A DNA stretch of 64,000 nt from assembly GCA_900767465.1 (NCBI GenBank), contig CAAGAW010000028.1, positions 124,001 to 188,000 on the forward strand, read 5' to 3'. Both the position numbers and the translations under genes were made by a program. A model generated the notes under the pieces. That model saw only the letters and a program-made list of their open reading frames with translations. It did no database searches and had not been told where the DNA came from. The DNA is from Clostridia bacterium. GTDB taxonomy: Bacteria > Bacillota > Clostridia > Christensenellales > Pumilibacteraceae. Shown here piece after piece: positions 34,837-43,880 of this stretch. The first letter of the stretch is position 1, and every line of letters begins with the position of its first letter.

Positions 34837-36786
34837 TTATTTTCTTCCGGAAGGGGGATTTCCGCCCACGTTTCCGGGGCCGTTCCCGCCGGGTCTGTTG
34901 CCTCCCGTACTGCCGCCCGTTCTTCCCGCCGAGCCGATATAGGTAAGTATTCCGTTAATCGTCGCGGAAGCGGTCCGATCGGAATCTACGTAAACGTAAT
35001 AGGTTTTGCCGCTCGCAAACCTGGGCGAACTCAGAATCACCGACTGACAGGATTTTAAAATCGTAACGCTCATAATTTCGTTTCCGTCCGAGTCTTTTAC
35101 GGACAGCACCGAACCGCTTGCGATAGACTGATTCTGCGCGTAAGAGACGACGCACTGCGCGGAGTCGGACGAAGGCGTTTCGACCATACCGAGAGTAGAC
35201 GCGGCGTAAAGCGTTCCGCCCGTAACGATAATGCCGGTGTTTGCGTCGAGCGCGCCGTCGCCGCCGCTCGTCGGTCCGTGAACGATAACGTTGCCGCCTG
35301 AAATAAGGATACTACCGTTCGAGTCGAGACCGTCGCCCGAAACGTTTACGGTAACGTCGCCGCCCGAAATAACGATGTATTCGGCAATCGAATCGTCGTC
35401 GCTCGCGGCGTTTATGCCGTCGTCGGACGAAGTAACGTCGATCGTACCTCCGCTTATCTTGACGTACGCGCCCTCGATGCCTTCGTAACTCGTCCAGACG
35501 GTAAGCGTGCCGCCCGAAATTTTCGTCATAAGGTCGGAAGTCACGCCGTCGTCGAGCGTGTCTATAACGATAGCTCCGCCGTTAATAAACGTATTGCCGC
35601 CGTTGCAATGGATCGCGTCGTCCGTCGAATTTATCGTAAGTTCTCCGTCCTCGATCAGAATCGCGTAATTCGCGTCGCCCGTAACGGTCGCGTCGTCCAC
35701 GTCGTCGCCGTCGGTGTCGTATTCGATTTCGCCGACTTTGATTCCTTTTGCGCTTTGCACGAGCGCGTAACGATTGTTAAGAGAACCGTTATAATCGCTT
35801 GCAACCTTACTGTAGGTCGAGCCGCTTTTTACGTACCGGAAATCGTCCGCTTCGAGTCCGTAAGTCATAAGAATATCGGAAGAGTAGGAAACGAACGTTC
35901 CCGTAGCGGAAACATCGTAAGTTCCGCCGTTTACGTAAACGAACGTGTCCGCCTGAATCCCGTCGCCGTAAACCGAACAAGCGTAGTTTACGTCGGTAAG
36001 CGAAACGTAGCCGCCGTCATCGGCAAACGCGTATGTTTCGCCTTCCGAATTATCGAAATCGCATTCGGCGTGAAGCCCGTCTTTCTCCGCCGCAGATACG
36101 GTTATCGAACAGTCTTTTGCAAGAATCGACTCGGCGGCGATACCGTGCTTGGTCGAATAGACGTTTACTTTCGCGTTAACGATCGTGCAGGATTTGGAAA
36201 CCTTTATCGCGCTCGAATCCGAACCGTTTGCCGTAACGTTAAGCGTGCCGGTTCCGTTTATCGCGAGCGTTCCTTTTACGTGAATCGCGTTCGCGTCCGA
36301 GCCCGAAGAAATCGAGCTTGTCGTACCGTCTGCAACCGTTATAATAAGGTTGACTTTTTTGTCGCTCTTGATTATGCCGGAGCCTCCCGCGTTCGATACG
36401 GTTGCGCCGTTAAGGAACAAATGTACCGTCTGATCTTTTTTCGACAGGGCGAGTGAAATCCCGTTCGTGTATTCGCCCGTAAGCACGTAACTTCCCGCCG
36501 CGCTTACCGTGCCGTCCGGTGCAAGCGTGGTCGCGCCCGTAGAATCGACGCTCGCCGCAATCCCGCTAAGGTCGGCGTTTGCCGCGGACGAAGTCGCGCT
36601 TTCCGCTTCGCTTACGTCAACTTCGGTCGGTGTCGTACCCGCGCCTCCGCCGCCGAGATTGTCGCCGTTATTCACGAACCCGCCATCAGGCGATCCGCTC
36701 GTTCCGCACCCCGTAATCGCGAGACAACAGCAAACGATAAGCGAAACGACGAGAAGAATAAATTTTTTTCCGAATCCGGTTTTCAT
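34837..36786 (-). CDS. Beta-helix carbohydrate-binding lipoprotein (Cthe_2159/DUF4353-like)
   Basis: A 649-residue lipoprotein (signal with lipobox ITGC). The body is built of short repeats of the form ISGGxxxVxxxxDGI, for example ISGGTIDVTSSDDGINAA and ISGGDVTVNVSGDGLDS, which resemble the calcium-dependent right-handed beta-helix protein Cthe_2159 that binds acidic plant polysaccharide. Asp-rich turns fit calcium sites. The C-terminus (last about 30 residues) is a Gly/Pro/Asn tail. ATG at 36786 is behind GGAGG after a promoter whose -35 region is a direct repeat shared with the divergent two-component genes. Confidence 0.82.
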   Translation of the reverse strand: MKTGFGKKFILLVVSLIVCCCLAITGCGTSGSPDGGFVNNGDNLGGGGAGTTPTEVDVSEAESATSSAANADLSGIAASVDSTGATTLAPDGTVSAAGSYVLTGEYTNGISLALSKKDQTVHLFLNGATVSNAGGSGIIKSDKKVNLIITVADGTTSSISSGSDANAIHVKGTLAINGTGTLNVTANGSDSSAIKVSKSCTIVNAKVNVYSTKHGIAAESILAKDCSITVSAAEKDGLHAECDFDNSEGETYAFADDGGYVSLTDVNYACSVYGDGIQADTFVYVNGGTYDVSATGTFVSYSSDILMTYGLEADDFRYVKSGSTYSKVASDYNGSLNNRYALVQSAKGIKVGEIEYDTDGDDVDDATVTGDANYAILIEDGELTINSTDDAIHCNGGNTFINGGAIVIDTLDDGVTSDLMTKISGGTLTVWTSYEGIEGAYVKISGGTIDVTSSDDGINAASDDDSIAEYIVISGGDVTVNVSGDGLDSNGSILISGGNVIVHGPTSGGDGALDANTGIIVTGGTLYAASTLGMVETPSSDSAQCVVSYAQNQSIASGSVLSVKDSDGNEIMSVTILKSCQSVILSSPRFASGKTYYVYVDSDRTASATINGILTYIGSAGRTGGSTGGNRPGGNGPGNVGGNPPSGRK

Positions 36787-36814
36787 TTTTCTTACCTCCG
36801 TTTTATTTGTCTCG

Positions 36815-36849
36815 ATTATAGCGCGGCGCAGTTAAAAAACTCTTAAAAA
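36815..36849 (-). promoter_or_regulatory. Activator-type promoter of the beta-helix lipoprotein
   Basis: On the minus strand TTTTTAA occurs at 36849-36843 and 36838-36832 (period 11), ending in C at 36831, then ten bases, then TATAAT (36820-36815). No conventional -35 box is present; the repeats take its place. Confidence 0.65.
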
Positions 36850-36901
36850 TCCGATCGGAACAAATAAAAATCAAAAAAATTACGTCGAATTTTTCGCGTG
36901 A

Positions 36902-36936
36902 TTTTTAAAGACTTTTTAACCGTCATGTGGTATTAT
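36902..36936 (+). promoter_or_regulatory. Activator-type promoter of the OmpR-family system
   Basis: TTTTTAA occurs at 36902-36908 and 36913-36919 (period 11), followed by C, ten bases, and TATTAT (36931-36936). The layout is the same as on the opposite strand and fits an OmpR/PhoB-type dimer binding direct repeats at the -35 position. Confidence 0.65.
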
Positions 36937-36991
36937 ATAGTTGCAATCGGGAAAAATCGCGAGGTTAAATGCGAATCGAGAGGCGAAAAAC

Positions 36992-37678
36992 ATGAAAGTT
37001 TTGTTGGTCGAAGACGAGAAAAAGTTGGCAAAAGCCGTTAAATATCTGATGAAAGAACGCAAAATCGACTGTGATACCGTTTTCGACGGCAAGGAAGGCT
37101 ACGAAGCGGCTCTGTGCGGCGGATATGCCGTTATCGTTCTTGACGTAATGCTTCCGGGTATGGACGGATTCGAGATTCTTTCCGCGCTCCGCCGCGACGG
37201 CGTAAGCACGCCGATAATAATGCTTACGGCAAAACAAATGACCTCGGACAAAGTAAAAGGTCTTAACCTCGGCGCGGACGATTATCTTACCAAGCCGTTC
37301 GATCCGGACGAACTCATCGCGAGAATAAACGCCCTTTCGAGGCGCAGCGGCGTAGTCGTCCTCGACGAACTGTCTTTCGGCGATCTTACGCTCGATTCGG
37401 AATCGGGAGACCTTAAACGCGGCGACGAAAGCGTACGGCTGAATTATAAAGAAAAAGAAATTATGAAACTGTTTTTCGCGACGAAAGGCGCGGTAGTCAC
37501 GACCGATACGCTTATCGACAAGGTTTGGGGATACGACAGCGACGCAACTGACAACAACGTAAAGGCTTACGTGTCGTTTATCCGCAAAAAACTCGCGTTT
37601 CTCGGTTCGCGCGTTACGATAAAAAACTATCAGAGGGTCGGTTACAAAATTGAGGTCGAAGATGATAAAGAGGCTTAA
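36992..37678 (+). CDS. OmpR-family response regulator
   Basis: A 228-residue regulator. The receiver domain has the acidic pocket E7/D8, phosphoacceptor D51 in VLDVMLPG, and the Lys in DDYLTKPFD near 101. The C-terminal winged helix (about 128-226) shows the OmpR pattern LNYKEKEIMKLFF and DNNVKAYVSFIRKKL. ATG at 36992 follows GAGAGG; the earlier in-frame ATG at 36941 lies just past the promoter with no site. The partner kinase overlaps it by 17 bases. Direct repeats before this operon and the divergent lipoprotein gene are its likely sites. Confidence 0.94.
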   Translation: MKVLLVEDEKKLAKAVKYLMKERKIDCDTVFDGKEGYEAALCGGYAVIVLDVMLPGMDGFEILSALRRDGVSTPIIMLTAKQMTSDKVKGLNLGADDYLTKPFDPDELIARINALSRRSGVVVLDELSFGDLTLDSESGDLKRGDESVRLNYKEKEIMKLFFATKGAVVTTDTLIDKVWGYDSDATDNNVKAYVSFIRKKLAFLGSRVTIKNYQRVGYKIEVEDDKEA

Positions 37679-38879
37679 ACGAAAAATAGTGGTTTTTACC
37701 GTGGTCGCGATCGGCGTGGTGGTTGCGATGTTTGCGGCGGTAATGGCAGGGCTTGCGATCGGGCAGAAAAAACAAGAGTTTAACCGCGCGCTCGAATTCG
37801 CCGTCTCGCGGTTTTCTCCGGATCGCGGCGGAACCGAAATAGGCGCGGGGGTCGGCAAAGGGAACGAAGCGTTTGCTCCTACCGCGATTTGCGTTATCGA
37901 ATATAATGCGTCCGCCGGAACGATTACGACGCTTACGTCCGACGTGTCGATCGACGAAGAAACGGCAAACTCGGTCGTAAAATACGTGCTGTCGCATAAA
38001 AACAAATCGGGCGTCGTACCTGAATCCGATCTTGTGTATTCGTCCGAAGTATCGCCGTTTTCGGTAAGAATCGCCATTGCCGACAACTCGTATCTTGCCA
38101 CGCAAACGCTTAACGTATTGCTTTTTACGATCGGCGGCACGGTTGCGGTTATTGCGGTCGTGTTTCTTATCAGTCTGTATGTTTCATCGGTTGCGGTTCG
38201 TCCCGTCGAAAACTCGATAGAAGAGCAGAAGCGGTTTATCGCGGACGCCAGCCACGAACTCAAAACGCCGCTTTCGGTAATCGCCGCCAATAATAAAATT
38301 CTCGAAGGTACGGCGACGAACGATCAGACCGAATGGCTCGCAAGCAACGATTACGAAATCCGCCACATGACGGACATAATAAAGGACATGCTTACGCTTG
38401 CCCAGGGAGAAAGCCTCGGCGAAATCGAAAAATCGCCCGTAGACGTGTCGAAAGTCGCCGACAGCGTGCTTTTGCAGTTCGACGCCGTCGCGTACGAAAA
38501 AAGCGTTACGCTTTCGGGCGAAACGGAAAGCGGCGTAACCGTCGACGCAAACGACAAGATGATATGCAGGTTGTTTATGATACTCGTCGATAACGCGATA
38601 AAGTACGAACCGCAAGGCGGCGAAGTTCGCGTAAACCTTGCCAAAAACGGAGCAAAAGCAGTGTTTACGGTAAATAATCACGGTTCGGTAATCGCCGACA
38701 AAGACTTGCCGCATATCTTCGACCGATTCTATCGCTCGGAAAAATCGCGGACGTCGGGCGGCGTCGGATTGGGTCTCGCGATAGCGAAAAACATAGTCGA
38801 TCTTCACGGAGGAACGATAAAAGCGTTCTCGTCCGAATCGGAAGGCACGACTTTCAAAGTCGAATTTTTGTTGAAATAG
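37662..38879 (+). CDS. Sensor histidine kinase, HisKA type
   Basis: A 405-residue kinase: transmembrane helix about residues 9-31, an extracellular region to about 148, a second helix about 149-172, a HisKA dimerisation domain with His198 in DASHELKTP, and the ATPase domain with N box (MILVDNAIKY), DLPHIFDRFYRSEKS and GVGLGLAIAK. ATG at 37662 lies inside the regulator gene behind GAGGTCGAAG. The sensor domain has no family I recognise; by context the signal may relate to the surface lipoprotein. Confidence 0.94.
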   Translation: MIKRLKRKIVVFTVVAIGVVVAMFAAVMAGLAIGQKKQEFNRALEFAVSRFSPDRGGTEIGAGVGKGNEAFAPTAICVIEYNASAGTITTLTSDVSIDEETANSVVKYVLSHKNKSGVVPESDLVYSSEVSPFSVRIAIADNSYLATQTLNVLLFTIGGTVAVIAVVFLISLYVSSVAVRPVENSIEEQKRFIADASHELKTPLSVIAANNKILEGTATNDQTEWLASNDYEIRHMTDIIKDMLTLAQGESLGEIEKSPVDVSKVADSVLLQFDAVAYEKSVTLSGETESGVTVDANDKMICRLFMILVDNAIKYEPQGGEVRVNLAKNGAKAVFTVNNHGSVIADKDLPHIFDRFYRSEKSRTSGGVGLGLAIAKNIVDLHGGTIKAFSSESEGTTFKVEFLLK

Positions 38880-38894
38880 AATCGAAAAAACGTA

Positions 38895-38937
38895 AAACGC
38901 GTCCGACGGATCGTTCGCACGGGCGCGTTTGATTTTT
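38895..38937. terminator. Terminator between the kinase gene and dapB
   Basis: AAACGCG and CGCGTTT close a hairpin with further pairing inside, followed by TTTTT on the plus strand. Confidence 0.7.
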
Positions 38938-38956
38938 GGTTGATTGCATCGTAATT

Positions 38957-38985
38957 TTATTCGTACAGATTTATTCGTACAGATC
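38957..38985. repeat. 14-bp tandem duplication at the dapB stop codon
   Basis: TTATTCGTACAGAT occurs twice back to back. One copy holds the final codons and stop of dapB; the other lies just past the stop. It looks like a recent local duplication. Confidence 0.75.
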
Positions 38986-39693
38986 CGAAAGCGAGTAAAA
39001 ACCGCTTTCTTTTTTTATGACGAAAAGGGCGGCTTCTATCGCTCCGCGGGCAAAAACTTTGCGCGAATACGCTACGTGTTTCACTATAACAGCCTCGTCG
39101 TCGCCGGCGAAAATCACTTCGTGTTCGCCGCAAATCGTTCCGCCCCTTACCGAAGATATACCTATTTCGTCCGGGTTTCGCTTACCGTCGCGGTTAAAGA
39201 TCGGCGTAAGATCGTTCCGCACGGAGCAGATTTCCCGCGCAAGCAATTTTGCCGTGCCAGACGGCGAGTCCTTTTTGTTGCGATGGTGAGCCTCGATTAT
39301 TTCGACGTCGGAATCGGCAAGCCCGGTTGCCGCGCGGCGGACGAGGGAAGAAACGACGCCGATCCCGCGGCTTACGTTTTCCGAATAAAAAACCGGCGAA
39401 ATCCGAGCCGCTCTCCGTAGAACTTCGATGTCGGACGCGCCGAGTCCGGTTGTGCAGATCACGGCGGGTTTATGCGTTCTTCCGATTAGTTTAATCACTT
39501 CCGGCAGCAGCGACGGCGACGAAAAATCGACCAGCACGTCAAACTCCGTCGTGACTTCGTCCGCCGACGAAAAGACGGGAAACATACCGCCTTTTGCGTC
39601 CAGTCCGCCCGCGATGACGTGTCCGTCCGCAATTGCCTCCGCACATAAAGCCGACCCCATTCTGCCCGAAATTCCGCATATAAACAATCGCAT
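38971..39693 (-). CDS. dapB: 4-hydroxy-tetrahydrodipicolinate reductase
   Basis: Reduces the DapA product to tetrahydrodipicolinate, the substrate of DapL. 240 residues with the N-terminal nucleotide loop GISGRMG, the catalytic segment EAHHRNKKDSPSGTA (HH with K) and ISSVRGGTICGEHEVIF. ATG at 39693 is behind GGAGG. It is last in the minus-strand operon asd-dapA-dapB and faces the kinase gene across a terminator. Confidence 0.95.
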   Translation of the reverse strand: MRLFICGISGRMGSALCAEAIADGHVIAGGLDAKGGMFPVFSSADEVTTEFDVLVDFSSPSLLPEVIKLIGRTHKPAVICTTGLGASDIEVLRRAARISPVFYSENVSRGIGVVSSLVRRAATGLADSDVEIIEAHHRNKKDSPSGTAKLLAREICSVRNDLTPIFNRDGKRNPDEIGISSVRGGTICGEHEVIFAGDDEAVIVKHVAYSRKVFARGAIEAALFVIKKESGFYSLSDLYE

Positions 39694-39747
39694 ACGATTT
39701 TCCTCCGCGTCGTCGTTTTTTATATACGTATGCAATTTTTCGCGACG

Positions 39748-40638
39748 TTATTCGTCTTTTTCAAAAAGTCCGAGTTCGTTTAACGCTTCACGAAGTTCGG
39801 GTACGAACCGTTCCGACAGCGGTGTTAACGGCAGTCTCGGCACGCCGTTTCCGTAACCGAGCATGGCAAGAGCGCGTTTTACCGGAATAGGATTCACTTC
39901 GCAGAACAGCGCGTTTATAAGCCTCGTGAGAGCGAATTGAAAATTTCTCGCGTCGACCGACCGCCCCTCGCGGTATGCCTTGTGTAACGCGACAAACGCT
40001 TCGGGATAAACGCCCGCCGCAACCGAAATAATCCCGCCCGAACCGAGACAAAGTCCCGCATAGTCTAACGAGTCCTCGCCCGAATATACGACGGCGTTTT
40101 TTCCGCAAAGCCGCACCGTTTCTTGAAACTGAACGGCGTTTCCGCTCGCTTCTTTTATCCCGACAAGGTTCGGGATCGCGGCAATATCCGCCGCTGTTTC
40201 GGGCAACATATTCACGCCCGTTCGCGACGGAACGTTATACGCGATGACGGGCAATCGGGTGGAAGCGCAAACCTCGCGGTAATGTAAAACGAGACCGCGT
40301 TGAGTACAGCGGTTATAGTACGGCGTAACTACAAGCAGTCCGTCCGCGCCCGATTCTTCGGCAACAAGAGCGGACTTTATCGTTCCCGACGTACCGTTGC
40401 ACCCGACACCCGCGATAAACGGAATTTTTCCCGAAACGCGCTCGCGGACGAAAGAGTATAAAGAAACCCTTTCCTCCGTCGTTATCGTGTTCGGCTCGCC
40501 CGTCGTGCCGCATACGCAAATCGCGTCTATGCCCGCGTTAAGGTACTTGTTAACGAGCCGATCGAGACAATCGAAGTCGAGATCGTCTCCGCAAAACGGA
40601 GTGATCATCGCAACGCAAACGCCGTCGAAAAGGGTCAT
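39748..40638 (-). CDS. dapA: 4-hydroxy-tetrahydrodipicolinate synthase
   Basis: Condenses pyruvate and aspartate semialdehyde, the committed step to lysine and diaminopimelate. 296 residues, (beta/alpha)8 barrel. The Schiff-base Lys is K162 in GIKEASG; the CGTTGE loop near 44 and the YNVPSRTG segment with the catalytic Tyr are present. ATG at 40638 follows AAGGAG. A GC hairpin without a T run lies between asd and this gene, which may tune processing or relative expression. Confidence 0.96.
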   Translation of the reverse strand: MTLFDGVCVAMITPFCGDDLDFDCLDRLVNKYLNAGIDAICVCGTTGEPNTITTEERVSLYSFVRERVSGKIPFIAGVGCNGTSGTIKSALVAEESGADGLLVVTPYYNRCTQRGLVLHYREVCASTRLPVIAYNVPSRTGVNMLPETAADIAAIPNLVGIKEASGNAVQFQETVRLCGKNAVVYSGEDSLDYAGLCLGSGGIISVAAGVYPEAFVALHKAYREGRSVDARNFQFALTRLINALFCEVNPIPVKRALAMLGYGNGVPRLPLTPLSERFVPELREALNELGLFEKDE

Positions 40639-40714
40639 GATTTTTCTCCTTGCCGCCCGTTAGGGGCGACCGAAAAATCTATTGAATTTTTTGCTTGTGT
40701 ACGCCTTAAAGAAA

Positions 40715-41716
40715 TTATTTTCCTTCTTTCATCGCGATCACGCGCTGAGCGATCTGTACCGCGTTTGTAGCCGCGCCCTTGCGAATGTTGTCCGCAACGA
40801 TCCAAAGGTTTACGCCGCTGTCGACGCTGTCGTCGAGACGGATTCTTCCGACGTAAACTTCGTCGTGATCCGCACATTCGAGCGCGGTGGGGTAAACTCC
40901 GTTTTCCGGGTCGTCCATAACGATAACGCCTTCCGCTTCGCAGAGAACTTTCTTTACTTCTTCGAGCGTTACGGGTTTACGGAACTCGACGTTTACGCTC
41001 TCGCTGTGACCGTAATAAACGGGAACGCGTACGGTGGTAGCGGTGATTTTAAGCGATTCGTCGTGCAGAATCTTGCGCGTCTCGAACATCATCTTCTGTT
41101 CTTCTTTGGTATAGCCGTTATCGAGGAAAACGTCGATATGAGGCAGGCAGTTGCTGAAAATGGGCTTCGGGAACTTCTTTGGCGGATTGCCTTTGATTCC
41201 TTCTTCGAGGTCGGTGTAGCCGCCAAGTCCCGCGCCGCTTACCGCCTGATAGGTCGAGTAAACGATACGCTTGATTCCGAACGCCTTATGAAGCGGAGCA
41301 AGCGCGACGACCGCCTGAATGGTGGAGCAGTTGGGGTTTGCGATGATGCCGTGATTCCATGCGATATCCTCGGGGTTTACTTCGGGAACGACGAGCGGAA
41401 TATCGGGATCGGTGCGCCACCGGCTGGAATTGTCGATAACGATTGCGCCGCACTCCGCGAAAATCGGAGCGAAAGTTCCGGACGTACCCGCGCCCGCGCT
41501 GAAAAGAGCGATGTCGATTTTGCGCGATCTTACGCTTTCTTCGGTAAGTTCGATAACCGTATAGTTTTTGCCCATAAAATCGACTTGCTTACCCGCGCTT
41601 TTCGCGCTTGCGAAAAGGTAAAGTTCGCCGATAGGAAGTTTTCTTTCGCTGAGAACCTGAAGCATTTTTCTTCCTACCATACCGGTAGCGCCGACTACGG
41701 CAACGTTGTATTTCAT
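40715..41716 (-). CDS. asd: Aspartate-semialdehyde dehydrogenase
   Basis: Reduces aspartyl phosphate with NADPH to aspartate semialdehyde, shared by lysine, threonine and methionine synthesis. 333 residues with the nucleotide loop GATGMVGRKM at the N-terminus, catalytic Cys130 in NPNCSTIQ, and the conserved YQAVSGAGLGG segment. It is first in the operon, with a short leader of about 65 bases and no room for a lysine riboswitch or T-box. Confidence 0.96.
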   Translation of the reverse strand: MKYNVAVVGATGMVGRKMLQVLSERKLPIGELYLFASAKSAGKQVDFMGKNYTVIELTEESVRSRKIDIALFSAGAGTSGTFAPIFAECGAIVIDNSSRWRTDPDIPLVVPEVNPEDIAWNHGIIANPNCSTIQAVVALAPLHKAFGIKRIVYSTYQAVSGAGLGGYTDLEEGIKGNPPKKFPKPIFSNCLPHIDVFLDNGYTKEEQKMMFETRKILHDESLKITATTVRVPVYYGHSESVNVEFRKPVTLEEVKKVLCEAEGVIVMDDPENGVYPTALECADHDEVYVGRIRLDDSVDSGVNLWIVADNIRKGAATNAVQIAQRVIAMKEGK

Positions 41717-41784
41717 AGATGTACTCCTTCAGAATATATGCGCGGCGTGTATGTTGCGTGAATATTCTTTGATATTATGCGGGT

Positions 41785-41813
41785 ATGATAGCACAAACGA
41801 GTATTTATGTCAA
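41785..41813 (-). promoter_or_regulatory. Sigma-A promoter for asd-dapA-dapB
   Basis: Minus-strand TTGACA (41813-41808), 17 bases, TATCAT (41790-41785). Confidence 0.8.
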
Positions 41814-41841
41814 TCAAAATATCGAAATGCCTTAAAAATGA

Positions 41842-41870
41842 TTGAAAAAAACGTTTTAATGGTGTATAAT
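41842..41870 (+). promoter_or_regulatory. Sigma-A promoter for the six-gene unknown operon
   Basis: TTGAAA (41842-41847), 17 bases, TATAAT (41865-41870), 40 bases before the first ATG. Confidence 0.8.
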
Positions 41871-41910
41871 GTATCCGTGGCAGACCGCTACTCGGTCACG
41901 GAGGCAGCAG

Positions 41911-42582
41911 ATGAACCGCAAAACGGACAAAAACGATTACGCCGTCGCGATTTTTCTTACCGGAAACCGTAAAGCCGCCGACGAACTCGTTGCGGAGTAT
42001 ACGGCGAAAAACGCGCTTTTTCGGTTTGCGGAAGACGACGTCGTGCCGACCTGTTCGGTGAAGTCCGTTTACGCAATAGATCTCGCGGCTTCCGATTTTA
42101 TTTTCGCGGGAGTTGCGGCGTCGGGCGGAGTAAGACTCAGGATAACGGAATATCTGACCGATATTCTGCCGGATCTGAACGGAACGGCCCGCAGATACGA
42201 CAAAACGAAAATCGCGGTTCGGGCAGAGTCGGACGACGAGGGAATCACGCTCACTTACGCGTACTACGACGACGAACTCGCCGAGCGGTTTTTGATGGAC
42301 GTTGCCGCCGTTTGCGCGAAAGCGGACGCCCGTGTAACGGCGGTTGCCGCTTACGACCCCGTCGTTGCGGACGAGGACGCGCTCAACGCGGTAGCGGGGC
42401 TGTTCGACGCGATTGCCGATCCGCCCGAACCCGAACTTAAATTCCGGGGATATCTCGGCGCGGGAGAAAATGTAAAACTTATCATGCGAAAAGACGTTAC
42501 CGCAGGCTCTGCCGGCGCGGAAGCGGTTATCGATGCGTTGCTGTCAAAGGAGAAGATAAAATGGCGCAAAAAAAAGGTCTGA
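41911..42582 (+). CDS. Unknown 223-residue protein, first gene of a six-gene operon
   Basis: No family recognised. It appears soluble and acidic, with no membrane segment. Residues about 60-105 include short beta-prone stretches (DFIFAGVAASGGVRLRITEY), and the C-terminus turns basic (KIKWRKKKV), where it overlaps the next gene by 22 bases. ATG at 41911 follows GGAGG. The overlaps through the operon suggest the six proteins are made together. Confidence 0.75.
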   Translation: MNRKTDKNDYAVAIFLTGNRKAADELVAEYTAKNALFRFAEDDVVPTCSVKSVYAIDLAASDFIFAGVAASGGVRLRITEYLTDILPDLNGTARRYDKTKIAVRAESDDEGITLTYAYYDDELAERFLMDVAAVCAKADARVTAVAAYDPVVADEDALNAVAGLFDAIADPPEPELKFRGYLGAGENVKLIMRKDVTAGSAGAEAVIDALLSKEKIKWRKKKV

Positions 42583-43880
42583 TATACAGGCTTACGATGG
42601 GTAAGGACAATTTACCCGATTTCACACCCAACAAACTTCCCGGTTCCCGCTGGGCGGTATTCAAAGACGTGTTTACGAATCGTCTCGGAGCAATGGCGAA
42701 AGTCAGCCTTTTAAGCGTGCTTTTCGCGATTCCCGCAATCGCGTGGATCGTGATAATGTCGCTCGTAAAGGCGGCGGACGGAACGATTATTCCGTATTCT
42801 TCCAACCTCGGAATCGGATATCCCGTAATCACCAACGCGGCGGCGATAGGCGCGTACCGCACGTTTATGTACAACGTATATACTTACGTGATGCTTATAC
42901 CCGGGCTTATGATATTCGGAGTTGGACTCGCAGGCGCGTTTCACGTCCTCAAACTTCTCGCGTGGGGAGAGGGCGTTTCGGTCGCAAGCACGTTTTTCAA
43001 CGGGATCAAAAAGAACTGGTCGAGATTTCTGTTCATATTCTTCTTTTTCGGACTGTCGCTGTTCATGTTTATGTTCAATATCCGTGCGTATTCCGTTCTC
43101 GACGCGATGCCCGCATGGCTCCGCACGGTTTCGCTCGTGCTGTCGGTGATGCAGTTTGTCATGGTAACTTGCATGACGATGTATATGTGCACGCAGGAAG
43201 TAACATACAAACTCGGGCTTGGCGCACTTATAAAAAACAGTTTTCTTCTTACGGTCGCCCTTATCCCGCAAAACCTGTTTTTCCTTATACTCAGCGCGAT
43301 TCCGATCGTTATTCTTCTTATTTTGCCGCTTCAGTTCGCGATATTCGGCTGGCTGATTTTCGCGCTTCTCGGACCTGCGTATATGGTTCTGATATACACC
43401 GTGTTCTCGCAATGGGTGTTCGATAAATTCGTCAACGACAAAGTAAAAGGCGCGGTCAAAAACCGCGGCATGTACGTTCCCGACGCGGAAACGGACAAAG
43501 CGACCGAAATCGAGCGTATCCGCACCCGCAACACGCAGTACGGAGCGGCTTACGTTTCGCGCCGTCTGTCGAGCATCGACAAAGGTAAGAGTTTTACACC
43601 GCTCGCTACGACGTTCTCGCGCGACGACCTTGCAAAAATGAACGAGGAAAAAGAAATCATGCGCGAAGAAATCGACAAAGAACGCACGGACGTGGAGAAC
43701 CAACTGAACGAAGAATACGAGCGTATCGAACAGGAGAAAAAAGCCGCCGAAAAACCGAATCGCCGCGCTCGTCGCGCCGAAGAAAAGGCGAAACGCGCCG
43801 CGCAGGCGGAAGAGAAAGAATCGGCTATCGCGACCATGCCGGTTTCCGAAGAGGAATACCGCGAGGACGACGATAAATAA
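42561..43880 (+). CDS. Multi-pass membrane protein with charged coiled-coil tail (DUF624-like)
   Basis: 439 residues. About six hydrophobic helices lie between residues 35 and 285, in an arrangement like YesL/DUF624 proteins (opening segment NKLPGSRWAVFKDVFTNRLG). From about 345 the protein is a highly charged Glu/Lys/Arg helix, probably a cytoplasmic coiled coil, with a Arg/Ala-rich stretch near 405-425. ATG at 42561 is behind AAAGGAG. Function unknown; the tail may bind another operon product. Confidence 0.75.
   Translation: MAQKKGLIYRLTMGKDNLPDFTPNKLPGSRWAVFKDVFTNRLGAMAKVSLLSVLFAIPAIAWIVIMSLVKAADGTIIPYSSNLGIGYPVITNAAAIGAYRTFMYNVYTYVMLIPGLMIFGVGLAGAFHVLKLLAWGEGVSVASTFFNGIKKNWSRFLFIFFFFGLSLFMFMFNIRAYSVLDAMPAWLRTVSLVLSVMQFVMVTCMTMYMCTQEVTYKLGLGALIKNSFLLTVALIPQNLFFLILSAIPIVILLILPLQFAIFGWLIFALLGPAYMVLIYTVFSQWVFDKFVNDKVKGAVKNRGMYVPDAETDKATEIERIRTRNTQYGAAYVSRRLSSIDKGKSFTPLATTFSRDDLAKMNEEKEIMREEIDKERTDVENQLNEEYERIEQEKKAAEKPNRRARRAEEKAKRAAQAEEKESAIATMPVSEEEYREDDDK

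Noticed and set aside
40650..40690. Terminator between asd and dapA
   Set aside because: A GC hairpin is present (GCCC/GGGC), but no T run follows on the minus strand; the next element is the dapA ribosome site.
41717..41784. Possible lysine riboswitch or T-box before asd
   Set aside because: The leader is only about 65 bases after the promoter, with no conserved aptamer or T-box sequence and no terminator hairpin.
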